DNA of 64,000 nucleotides, from NCBI RefSeq assembly GCF_000372525.1, contig NZ_AQUR01000077.1:182-64181 (forward strand), read 5' to 3'. The stretch is from Cupriavidus neocaledonicus. GTDB lineage: Bacteria > Pseudomonadota > Gammaproteobacteria > Burkholderiales > Burkholderiaceae. This document shows positions 53,809-61,726 of the stretch, one piece after another. The notes beneath the pieces are model-generated. The model saw only the letters and a list, made by a program, of their open reading frames with translations. It was not told the DNA's origin and did no database searches. Numbering within the stretch: the stretch's first letter is position 1; every line of letters starts with the position of its first letter. The position numbers were made by a program, and so were the translations under genes.

Positions 53809-53847
53809 TTTGCGCGCTGCTGCACCGCATGGGGTGCAGTGCGCAAA
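53809..53847. promoter_or_regulatory. Inverted-repeat region upstream of phaR, candidate PhaR operator
   Basis: TTTGCGC (53809-53815) and GCGCAAA (53841-53847) flank CTGCACC (53820-53826) and GGTGCAG (53833-53839). The two inverted repeats have nearly the same centre. PhaR proteins are reported to bind TGC/GCA-rich sequences, and PhaR of C. necator is autoregulated, so this is the best operator candidate. It begins 28 bases before the phaR ATG. Confidence 0.6.
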
Positions 53848-54088
53848 TCGGTACCGCCCGCGCCATCTGCTGTTATCGTGCCGGCCGTCTTGCGGCTGTT
53901 CGCGCATGGCTGCGCGCCCCGGCTCGCCGTCTCGCCGCCGCGAGGGCCATGCTGCACGACTATGGTGCCGGCTGCGCCGCTGCCCTGATTCTATGCCCAA
54001 CAAAGCACTAAGAAAAGCGAACGGGCTTAAGGAAAACCCGGTAGACGGGCGCGCCGCGGAGCCGATTCCGCACGGCCGGAAATGATTC

Positions 54089-54107
54089 GCGGGCCATCAC
54101 GGCCCGC
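54089..54107 (-). terminator. Hairpin after phaB, end of the phaCAB transcript
   Basis: GCGGGCC, loop ATCAC, GGCCCGC forms a perfect 7-pair stem about 95 bases beyond the phaB stop codon. There is no clear T run on the minus strand. The 421-base phaB-phaR gap holds this hairpin and the phaR control region, and nothing else that I recognise. Confidence 0.6.
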
Positions 54108-54202
54108 GCAAGCGGCGACGGAACTCAGACTCCGCCACCTTGTGCGCCGCGCTGGCTGCACCGCAAAACGCGGCCGCCGGCGCGGGCTGGCTGAACGCCA
54201 GG

Positions 54203-54943
54203 TCAGCCCATGTGCAGGCCGCCGTTGAGCGAGAAGTCGGCGCCGGTCGAGAAGCCGGACTCCTCCGAGGCCAGCCAGGCGCAGATCGAGGCGATCTCTT
54301 CCGGCTCGCCCAGGCGCTTCACCGGGATCGTGCCGACGATCTTGTCGAGCACGTCCTGGCGGATGGCCTTGACCATGTCGGTGGCGATATAGCCCGGCGA
54401 CACCGTGTTCACGGTCACGCCCTTGGTTGCCACTTCCTGTGCCAGCGCCATGGTGAAGCCGTGCAGGCCGGCCTTGGCGGTGGAGTAGTTGGTCTGGCCG
54501 AACTGGCCCTTCTGCCCGTTCACCGACGAGATGTTGACGATGCGGCCCCAGCCGCGGTCGGCCATGCCGTCGATCACCTGCTTGGTGACGTTGAACAGCG
54601 AGGTCAGGTTGGTGTCGATCACCGCATCCCAGTCGGCGCGGGTCATCTTGCGGAACACCACGTCGCGCGTGATGCCGGCATTGTTGATCAGCACATCGAC
54701 TTCGCCGACCTCGGCCTTGACCTTGTCGAAGGCCGCCTTGGTCGAGTCCCAGTCCGCCACGTTGCCTTCGGAGGCGACGAAGTCGAAGCCCAGGGCCTTC
54801 TGCTGCTCCAGCCACTTTTCACGGCGCGGCGAGTTGGGGCCGCAGCCGGCCACCACGCGAAAGCCATCCCTGGCCAGCCGCTGGCAGATGGCGGTCCCGA
54901 TACCACCCATGCCGCCGGTCACATACGCAATGCGCTGAGTCAT
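54203..54943 (-). CDS. phaB: NADPH-dependent acetoacetyl-CoA reductase PhaB
   Basis: This 246-residue short-chain dehydrogenase makes (R)-3-hydroxybutyryl-CoA. The nucleotide site is VTGGMGGIGTAICQRLA; the catalytic Ser-Tyr-Lys set is in NISSVNG and TNYSTAKAG (Tyr153, Lys157 by analogy with the known enzyme). It differs from the H16 PhaB1 I recall at only a handful of positions. The start at 54943 has AAGGAG 7 bases upstream. It is the third gene of phaC-phaA-phaB, 71 bases after phaA. Confidence 0.98.
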   Translation of the reverse strand: MTQRIAYVTGGMGGIGTAICQRLARDGFRVVAGCGPNSPRREKWLEQQKALGFDFVASEGNVADWDSTKAAFDKVKAEVGEVDVLINNAGITRDVVFRKMTRADWDAVIDTNLTSLFNVTKQVIDGMADRGWGRIVNISSVNGQKGQFGQTNYSTAKAGLHGFTMALAQEVATKGVTVNTVSPGYIATDMVKAIRQDVLDKIVGTIPVKRLGEPEEIASICAWLASEESGFSTGADFSLNGGLHMG

Positions 54944-55014
54944 GTCCACTCCTTGATTGGCTTTTCGTTATCTGCCGCCGGGCCGCGCCATGCGCGCGCC
55001 CGGCGCACCCCTTC

Positions 55015-56196
55015 TTAGTTGCGCTCGACCGCCAGCGCCACGCCCATGCCGCCGCCGATGCACAGCGACGCCAGGCCCTTCTTGGCATCGCGGCGCTTCA
55101 TTTCGTGCAGCAGCGTCACCAGGATACGGCAGCCCGACGCGCCGATCGGGTGGCCGATGGCGATGGCGCCGCCATTGACGTTGACCTTGGAGGTATCCCA
55201 GCCCATCTGCTGGTGCACCGCCAGCGCCTGCGCGGCGAAGGCCTCGTTGATTTCCATCAGGTCCAGGTCCTGCGGGGTCCAGCCCGCGCGCGACAGCGCG
55301 CGCTTGGACGCCGGCACCGGGCCCATGCCCATCACCTTCGGGTCCACGCCGGCGTTGGCGTAGCTCTTGATGGTGGCGAGCGGGGTCAGGCCCAGTTCCT
55401 TGGCCTTGGCGGCCGACATCACCACCACCGCGGCGGCGCCGTCGTTCAGGCCCGAGGCGTTGGCCGCGGTCACGGAACCGGCCTTGTCGAAGGCGGGCTT
55501 GAGGCCGGCCATGCTGTCCAGCGTGGCGCCGTGGCGCACGAACTCGTCGGTCTTGAACGCCACCGGATCGCCCTTGCGCTGCGGAATCAGCACCGGCACG
55601 ATTTCTTCGTCGAACTTGCCGGCCTTCTGCGCGGCTTCGGCCTTGTTCTGCGAGCCCACCGCGAATTCGTCCTGGGCTTCGCGCGTGATGCCGTATTCCT
55701 TGGCCACGTTCTCGGCGGTGATGCCCATGTGGTACTGGTTGTACACGTCCCACAGGCCGTCGACGATCATGGTGTCGACCAGCTTGGTGTCGCCCATGCG
55801 GAAGCCGTCGCGCGAGCCCGGCAGCACGTGCGGCGCGGCGCTCATGTTTTCCTGGCCGCCGGCGACCACGATCTCGGCGTCGCCGGCCATGATGGCGTTG
55901 GCGGCCATCATCACCGCCTTCAGGCCCGAGCCGCACACCTTGTTGATGGTCATGGCCGGCACCATCGCCGGCAGGCCGGCCTTGATCGACGCCTGGCGCG
56001 CCGGGTTCTGGCCGGAGCCGGCGGTCAGCACCTGGCCCATGATCACTTCGCTGACCTGCTCCGGCTGGATGCCGGCGCGCTCGAGCGCGGCCTTGATCAC
56101 CACGGCACCCAGTTCCGGCGCCGGAATCTTCGCCAGCGAGCCGCCAAATTTGCCAACCGCGGTACGGGCCGCGGATACGATGACAACGTCAGTCAT
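55015..56196 (-). CDS. phaA: Acetyl-CoA acetyltransferase PhaA
   Basis: This 393-residue thiolase condenses two acetyl-CoA to acetoacetyl-CoA, the first step of PHB synthesis. The nucleophile is Cys88 ([12 protein letters not shown]), with the His in GHPIGASGC and the second Cys in LCIGGGMG. Length equals that of the known Cupriavidus enzyme. It lies 80 bases after phaC and 71 before phaB. Together with BktB at 48.6 kb it gives the window two thiolases with different chain-length preference. Confidence 0.98.
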   Translation of the reverse strand: MTDVVIVSAARTAVGKFGGSLAKIPAPELGAVVIKAALERAGIQPEQVSEVIMGQVLTAGSGQNPARQASIKAGLPAMVPAMTINKVCGSGLKAVMMAANAIMAGDAEIVVAGGQENMSAAPHVLPGSRDGFRMGDTKLVDTMIVDGLWDVYNQYHMGITAENVAKEYGITREAQDEFAVGSQNKAEAAQKAGKFDEEIVPVLIPQRKGDPVAFKTDEFVRHGATLDSMAGLKPAFDKAGSVTAANASGLNDGAAAVVVMSAAKAKELGLTPLATIKSYANAGVDPKVMGMGPVPASKRALSRAGWTPQDLDLMEINEAFAAQALAVHQQMGWDTSKVNVNGGAIAIGHPIGASGCRILVTLLHEMKRRDAKKGLASLCIGGGMGVALAVERN

Positions 56197-56276
56197 GGTG
56201 TAGTCCTCTCAATGGAATCAGGGACCCGCGGTCCGCCGGCGCCCGTGCGAGGCGCACGCCGGCGGACGCGCGGGCA

Positions 56277-58058
56277 TCAGGCCTTGGCCTTGACGTATCG
56301 CCCAGGCGCGGGTTCGATCGCAGGGTAGCGCGCGTTGCCGTACTCCGCCGGCGCGGCGCGCTTGGCGCCGGCATGGCTGGCCAGCCATGCCGACCAGTCC
56401 GGCCACCAGCTGCCCGGATGCTCGGTAGCGCCGGCCAGCCATTGCTGCGGCGACGCCGGCAAGGCGTCGTTGGTCCAGTGGCTGCGTTTTTTCTTCGCCG
56501 GCGGATTGATCACGCCGGCGATATGGCCGGACGCGCCGAGCACGAAGCGCAGCTTGTTCTTCAGCAGCGCGGTCGAGGCATAGGCCGCGGTCCACGGCAC
56601 GATATGGTCCTCGCGCGAGCCGTAGAGATAGGTCGGCACGTCGATGCTGCCCAGGTCCACCGGCGCATCGCATACGGTTAGCTTGCCGGGCACCTTGAGC
56701 TCGTTCTGCAGGTAGGTGTGGCGCAGGTACCAGCAGTACCACGGCCCCGGCAGGTTGGTCGCGTCGCCGTTCCAGAACAGCAGGTCGAACGGCACCGGGG
56801 TATTGCCCTTCAGGTAGTTGTCGACCACGTAGTTCCACACCAGGTCGTTCGGGCGCAGGAACGAGAAGGTGTTGGCCAGCTCCAGCCCGCGCAGCAGCGC
56901 GCACGGCGCGCCGGCACCGCCGCCCAGCGTGGCTTCGCGCAGCTGCACGTGGCCCTCGTCGACGAAGACGTCGAGGATGCCGGTGTCGGCGAAGTCCAGC
57001 AGCGTGGTCAGCAGCGTCAGGCTGGCCGCCGGATGCTCGCCGCGCGCGGCCAGCACCGCGAGCGCGGTGGAAATGATGGTGCCGCCGACGCAGAAGCCCA
57101 GCACGTTGATCTGGTCCTCGCCGCTGATGTCGCGCGCGACTTCGATGGCGCGGATGGCGGCGTGCTCGATGTAGTCGTCCCAGGTGCGCGCCGCCATGCT
57201 GGCATCGGGATTGCGCCACGACACCAGAAACACCGTATGGCCCTGCTCCACCGTATGCCGCACCAGCGAGCTTTCGGGCTGCAGGTCAAGGATGTAGTAC
57301 TTGTTGATGCAAGGCGGCACCATCAGCAGCGGGCGCGCATGGACCTTGGCGGTGAGCGGCTTGTACTGCAGCAGCTGGAAGTATTCGTTCTCGTAGACCA
57401 CCGCGCCTTCGGTCACCGCGACATTGCGGCCCACCTCGAACGCGGTCTCGTCGGTCTGCGAGATCTTGCCGCGCGTCAGGTCTTCCATCATGTTGCGCAC
57501 GCCGGCGCGCAGCGATTCGCCGCCCGATTCGATCAGCAGGCGCTGCGCTTCGGGATTGGTGGCGAGGAAGTTGGCGGGCGACATCGCATCGACCCACTGC
57601 GAGATCGCAAAGCGGATGCGCTGGCGGGTCTTGGCATCGGCCTCGACCGCGTCGGCGAGCTCGGTCAGGGCGCGGGCGTTGAGCAGGTAGAAAGCGGCGG
57701 CGTAACGGTACGGCACGTTGTTGCGCCACGCGTCGCCGGCAAAGCGGCGGTCGTGCAGCGGACCGGTGCCCTCGGCCTTGCCCTCGGCCAGCGCCTGCCA
57801 CAGCGCGGCAAAGTCCTTCATGTAGCGCTGCTGGATGTCGGCCAGCTGTGCAGGCGCGATCTTGACGCCCGCCAGCGAATCGAGGCCCGGGATGCCGGCC
57901 ATCATGCCGGATGCGGCCGCGTGGCCGTTGCCTTCAGTGCCCTGCCACTGGCGGGACCATTCCAGCCAGGTGGCTGGATCGAATGGCCTCGGCGTGAACT
58001 TGGGTGGTTGGGACTTGCCTTCCTGCGTGGAAGCTGCCGCACCTTTGCCGGTCGCCAT
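56277..58058 (-). CDS. phaC: Class I poly(3-hydroxybutyrate) synthase PhaC
   Basis: This 593-residue enzyme polymerises (R)-3-hydroxybutyryl-CoA at the granule surface. The lipase-like box GFCVGGT carries the nucleophile (Cys323, equal to Cys319 of H16). The acid is in YGSREDHIVPW and the His in GASGHIAGVINPP. Compared with the H16 protein as I recall it, residues MMAG are inserted after GHAAASG in the N-terminal domain. The start at 58058 has GAGAG upstream, as in the known gene; the frame is open to 58310. The promoter is conserved (58369-58398). Confidence 0.98.
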   Translation of the reverse strand: MATGKGAAASTQEGKSQPPKFTPRPFDPATWLEWSRQWQGTEGNGHAAASGMMAGIPGLDSLAGVKIAPAQLADIQQRYMKDFAALWQALAEGKAEGTGPLHDRRFAGDAWRNNVPYRYAAAFYLLNARALTELADAVEADAKTRQRIRFAISQWVDAMSPANFLATNPEAQRLLIESGGESLRAGVRNMMEDLTRGKISQTDETAFEVGRNVAVTEGAVVYENEYFQLLQYKPLTAKVHARPLLMVPPCINKYYILDLQPESSLVRHTVEQGHTVFLVSWRNPDASMAARTWDDYIEHAAIRAIEVARDISGEDQINVLGFCVGGTIISTALAVLAARGEHPAASLTLLTTLLDFADTGILDVFVDEGHVQLREATLGGGAGAPCALLRGLELANTFSFLRPNDLVWNYVVDNYLKGNTPVPFDLLFWNGDATNLPGPWYCWYLRHTYLQNELKVPGKLTVCDAPVDLGSIDVPTYLYGSREDHIVPWTAAYASTALLKNKLRFVLGASGHIAGVINPPAKKKRSHWTNDALPASPQQWLAGATEHPGSWWPDWSAWLASHAGAKRAAPAEYGNARYPAIEPAPGRYVKAKA

Positions 58059-58368
58059 GATCAGTTTTGTCTCTCTGCCGTCACTATTCGAACCGGCTCC
58101 GGGCATTGCCCTGGCCGGCACTTTGCATGGGGAGATGCTATCCGAATGGACCCGGCTCGAGCCCTTCCCAAGCGGGAGGGTCAGCCGGCACATCTGCCCT
58201 GGAACTGGCCTGGAACCCTGGGTCGCACAACCTTGCGGCCAGGGCTTGCATCCATTCCGATAGCGGCTCCCTTTTATCCGGCGGCGCGGCGCCCTGGTTG
58301 CCAGCGCCATGCGTTATGCTTGCCGGAAAAACCTGGGAATCGTCAGCGATTCCGAGACATTCGAGGCC

Positions 58369-58398
58369 ATTGTTGCCTTGCAACGCGCGCGCTGTCAA
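58369..58398 (-). promoter_or_regulatory. phaC promoter
   Basis: On the minus strand TTGACA (-35, 58393-58398) and AACAAT (-10, 58369-58374) are separated by 18 bases, within the context known from the C. necator phaC1 promoter. The leader is about 300 bases. The 446-base gap between phaC and the divergent gene at 58505 holds this promoter and leader, with no other gene that I recognise. Confidence 0.85.
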
Positions 58399-58504
58399 TG
58401 CGGAAATCCGCCCCGGCGCCACGCGCTGCCCGACCTACCGGACGGTAATGCAGCCCACGCACCTGCCGAGGCCATCGAGCATAGTCGAGAAGGATGAAAT
58501 TCTG

Positions 58505-58732
58505 ATGTACATCGTGGCCATTGGCTGGCTCTACGTGGCGCTGATGATGGCGATCACCGAGCACAACGTGGTGGCGGGAGTCGCCACCTTCCTGATGTAT
58601 GGGGTCGCGCCGGTGGCGCTGGTGCTCTACATCCTCGGCACGCCCGGCCGGCGCCGGCGCAAGGCCGAGGCCGAACGGGCGCTGGAGCACAGCGTCCCGG
58701 CGTGCGAGGCGGCAAAGCGCACGGACGAGTAA
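58505..58732 (+). CDS. Small two-helix membrane protein divergent from phaC
   Basis: This 75-residue protein has two membrane helices (MYIVAIGWLYVALMMAI and VAGVATFLMYGVAPVALVLYIL) and a basic/charged cytoplasmic tail (PGRRRRKAEAERALEHS). No function is known. AAGGA lies 10 bases before the ATG. The frame is open back to 58067 but the upstream part overlaps the phaC promoter and looks non-coding. It converges on pgeF with a 12-base gap. Confidence 0.7.
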   Translation: MYIVAIGWLYVALMMAITEHNVVAGVATFLMYGVAPVALVLYILGTPGRRRRKAEAERALEHSVPACEAAKRTDE

Positions 58733-58744
58733 GGCCGCGACCGC

Positions 58745-59548
58745 TCAGTCGGCCAGCCAGACCAGGCTGGCCATGCGCCCGGTCACCCCGTCGCGCCGGT
58801 AGGAGTAAAAGCGCTCGGCATCGGCAACGGTGCAGGTATCGCCGCCGTGGATATCGACGCAGCCCGCGCGGGCCAGGCGCGTGCGCGCCAGTGCATAGAT
58901 GTCGGCAAGGTACTTCCCCGGCGCGCCGGCGCGGAACGCCGCGGCCACGGCGGCCTGCTCTTGCGGGCGTGCCTGCGCGAGAAAGGCATCGCGCACCTCG
59001 GCACCGACCTCGAAGGCCTCGGGGCCGATCGCCGGACCCAGCCATACCAGCCAGCGCGCGGCAGCGCCGCCGGCGGCCGCCTGCATCCGCGCCAGCGTGG
59101 CCTCGATCACGCCGTTGCACAGGCCGCGCCAGCCCGCATGCGCGGCGCCCACCACCGTTCCCTGCGCATCGCACAGCAGCACCGGCAGGCAATCGGCCGT
59201 CATCACGGCGCAGACATGGCCCGGCGTGCGTGCCAGGCTCGCATCGGCCTGCGGCACGGGCTCACCCGGCGCGGCCACATGGTCGACGGTCGCGACCGCG
59301 CAGCCATGCACCTGTTCCAGCCATTGCGGCATCGACGGCAGGCACGCGGCCAGCCGCGCGCGGTTGCGCGCGACGTCGGCCGCATCGTCGCCCACGTGGG
59401 TGCCCAGGTTCAGCCCGCCCGCCATGCCGCCGGCGAGCCCGTACGGCCCCTGGCTGACCCCGCCCTGGCGCGTGGTCGACAGCGCGCGCACGCGCGCCGG
59501 CGCGGGCCAGTCCGGCACCAGCCAGGCGGGATCAGGCGTCGCGCTCAT
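58745..59548 (-). CDS. pgeF: Peptidoglycan editing factor PgeF (YfiH/laccase-domain family)
   Basis: This 267-residue protein belongs to the multicopper-oxidase-like family now known to correct mis-made peptidoglycan precursors. The zinc-site motifs are seen in [13 protein letters not shown] and [13 protein letters not shown], with an earlier His in [10 protein letters not shown]. The start at 59548 ([14 protein letters not shown]) overlaps the end of rluD by 17 bases, so the two are translationally coupled. It is not a true laccase. Confidence 0.92.
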   Translation of the reverse strand: MSATPDPAWLVPDWPAPARVRALSTTRQGGVSQGPYGLAGGMAGGLNLGTHVGDDAADVARNRARLAACLPSMPQWLEQVHGCAVATVDHVAAPGEPVPQADASLARTPGHVCAVMTADCLPVLLCDAQGTVVGAAHAGWRGLCNGVIEATLARMQAAAGGAAARWLVWLGPAIGPEAFEVGAEVRDAFLAQARPQEQAAVAAAFRAGAPGKYLADIYALARTRLARAGCVDIHGGDTCTVADAERFYSYRRDGVTGRMASLVWLAD

Positions 59549-60788
59549 CGCCGTCACCGTCGTCGTCATCGTCATCATCGCCGGCGTATTCCCAGTGGGC
59601 CTCGCCGCCTTCCCACACTTCGTCCCAGGCCTCGTCTTCGTCGTCGGCCTGCGCGCTCTCGAAGTCGAGCGCATCGATCAGCGCCTGCAGGTCCGCGGGC
59701 GGCTGCGCGGTCCACGACATGTGCTTGCCGGTGGCCGGATGCACCAGGCCGAGCTTGTACGCATGCAGCGCCTGGCGTTCGTACGGCACTGGCAGCGGCA
59801 CGCGGATCGCGGGGCGCTGGCCGCGCTGGGTGGCGCGGAAATAGACCGGGTCGCCCACCAGCGGATGCCCGATCGATTCGAAATGCACGCGGATCTGGTG
59901 GGTGCGGCCGGTCTCGAGCTTGCACATCACCATCGACACGAAGCCCCGCCCCAGCGGCACCGTGGCCAGCGTGCGGAAATGCGTGCGCGACGGCTTGCCG
60001 CTGGCGGTCTGCACGATCGCCATGCGGGTGCGCTCGCGCGGGTCGCGGCCGATGGGCGCGTCGATGGTGCCCTCGTCATAGGTGCGGCCCCAGACCAGCG
60101 CGATGTAGGTGCGCTTGACCGTGCGCGCCTGCAGCTGCCGCACCAGGTCGGTCTGCGCGGTCAGCGTGCGCGCCACCACCATCAGCCCCGAAGTCTCCTT
60201 GTCGAGCCGGTGCACGATGCCCGCGCGCGGGAGCGACGCGGCACCGGGGTCGCGGTGCAGCAGGCCATTGAGCACGGTGCCGCTCCAGTTGCCCGCGGCC
60301 GGATGCACCACCAGCCCGGCGGGCTTGTTGATCACCAGCAGGGTGTCGTCCTCGTAGACCACGTCGAGCGGCACGTCTTCGGGCGCGAAGGCCGACGATT
60401 CCGGCGCGGCCTGCGGCCGGACCTCGATCCGGTTGCCCATCTGCACCGCGTCGCGCGGACGGCGCACCTGCCCGTCGACGCGCACCGCGCCGCTTTCGAT
60501 CCATTGCTGCAGGCGGCTGCGCGAAAACTCGCTGAAGTGACGCGCCAGCAATTTATCGAGACGCTCGCCATGCGAGGCGCTGTCCACCTCCAGCGACAGG
60601 GTCACGGCCGGGTCGGCAGCGGCGGACGGCGCCTCGGCGGCATCGTCGAATTCCTCGGCGCTGGCCTCGAAATCGGCCACCACCGCGGCCGCGCGCACCC
60701 GTTCTGGTGGCAGTCCTCCCACGCCATCTCCGGCTTGCGGGTTGGGCTGGGGGCTTGGGCTATAATGCTTGACGCTATTTTTCTTCAT
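59532..60788 (-). CDS. rluD: 23S rRNA pseudouridine synthase RluD
   Basis: This enzyme (418 residues from 60788) has an S4 RNA-binding domain ([29 protein letters not shown]) and the catalytic core with Asp in [17 protein letters not shown], plus [20 protein letters not shown]. It forms pseudouridines in helix 69. Two oddities: the first 30 residues ([20 protein letters not shown]) come from REP-like DNA overlapping the bamD promoter, so the true start may be later, for example GTG at 60698. The C-terminus is an acidic tail ([12 protein letters not shown]) from a GAT/GAC microsatellite. Confidence 0.92.
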   Translation of the reverse strand: MKKNSVKHYSPSPQPNPQAGDGVGGLPPERVRAAAVVADFEASAEEFDDAAEAPSAAADPAVTLSLEVDSASHGERLDKLLARHFSEFSRSRLQQWIESGAVRVDGQVRRPRDAVQMGNRIEVRPQAAPESSAFAPEDVPLDVVYEDDTLLVINKPAGLVVHPAAGNWSGTVLNGLLHRDPGAASLPRAGIVHRLDKETSGLMVVARTLTAQTDLVRQLQARTVKRTYIALVWGRTYDEGTIDAPIGRDPRERTRMAIVQTASGKPSRTHFRTLATVPLGRGFVSMVMCKLETGRTHQIRVHFESIGHPLVGDPVYFRATQRGQRPAIRVPLPVPYERQALHAYKLGLVHPATGKHMSWTAQPPADLQALIDALDFESAQADDEDEAWDEVWEGGEAHWEYAGDDDDDDDGDGDERDA

Positions 60789-60805
60789 CCGGGATACGAT
60801 TGCCC

Positions 60806-61636
60806 ATGCAATTGCAGAGCATGAAACGCGCGCGCTGGCGCACGACAATTGGAGCGGTTCTGCTCGCAGGCGGCTGCGTCATGCTGTCGGCATGCGGCCT
60901 GCTCGCGGACCAGCCCGACGAGACCGCCGGCTGGTCGGCCAACAAATTATATTCGGAAGCCAAGGATGCCCTGGATGGCGGCGACTACACCCGCGCCGTC
61001 AAGCTGTATGAAAAGCTCGAGGGCCGCTATCCGTTCGGCCGCTATGCGCAGCAGGCGCAGATCGACACCGCCTACGCCAACTACAAGGACGGCGAGACCG
61101 CGGCCGCACTGGCGGCGGTGGACCGCTTCATCCAGCTGCACCCGAACCATCCCACCATCGATTACGCCTACTACCTGAAGGGGCTGATCAACTTCAACGA
61201 CAACCTCGGCTGGCTGGGCCGCTTCTCGGGGCAGGACCTGAGCGAGCGCGATCCCAAGGCCGCGCGCGCCGCCTACGATGCCTTCCATACGCTGATCACG
61301 CGCTACCCGGAAAGCAAGTACACGCCGGACGCCACGCTGCGCATGCAGTACATCGTCAACTCGCTGGCCCAGCATGAAGTGCACGCCGCGCGCTACTACT
61401 TCCGGCGCGGCGCCTACCTCGCCGCGGTCAACCGCGCCCAGCAGTCGCTGAAGGACTACGACGGGGCCCCCGCCAACGAAGAGGCGCTGTACATCATGAT
61501 CCGCTCGTACGACGCCATGGGCATGAAGGACCTGCGCGACGACACCGCGCGCGTGATGGAGAAGAACTTCCCGGAGAGCGACTTCATCAAGTACGGCGCA
61601 CGCCGCAAGGACAAGGCCTGGTGGGAAGTGTTCTGA
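60806..61636 (+). CDS. bamD: Outer-membrane assembly lipoprotein BamD
   Basis: This 276-residue lipoprotein is an essential part of the BAM complex that inserts beta-barrel proteins. The signal has lipobox MLSAC (mature Cys near residue 30). TPR helices follow: [59 protein letters not shown], and later repeats ending with [16 protein letters not shown] at 60806 or 60821 is possible; the latter gives a compact signal peptide. A TATAAT at 60761-60766 is the likely -10. A strong terminator follows at 61658-61694. Confidence 0.95.
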   Translation: MQLQSMKRARWRTTIGAVLLAGGCVMLSACGLLADQPDETAGWSANKLYSEAKDALDGGDYTRAVKLYEKLEGRYPFGRYAQQAQIDTAYANYKDGETAAALAAVDRFIQLHPNHPTIDYAYYLKGLINFNDNLGWLGRFSGQDLSERDPKAARAAYDAFHTLITRYPESKYTPDATLRMQYIVNSLAQHEVHAARYYFRRGAYLAAVNRAQQSLKDYDGAPANEEALYIMIRSYDAMGMKDLRDDTARVMEKNFPESDFIKYGARRKDKAWWEVF

Positions 61637-61657
61637 CGCCGCCGCGCCGGCAGCGAC

Positions 61658-61694
61658 AAAAAAACGGGACGTGTCGGATGACCGTCCCGTTTTT
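61658..61694. terminator. Bidirectional terminator between bamD and the dinG-like gene
   Basis: AAAAACGGGACG (61660-61671) pairs perfectly with CGTCCCGTTTTT (61683-61694) around an 11-base loop. A and T tracts at both sides allow termination of both converging genes. Confidence 0.9.
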
Positions 61695-61726
61695 CTTTTG
61701 CCGCGGTTCGGCGCGGTTCGCCGCGA

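Noticed and set aside
58067..58504. In-frame upstream extension of the small membrane protein divergent from phaC
   Set aside because: It would overlap the phaC leader and promoter, and the extra 146 residues have no protein-like pattern.
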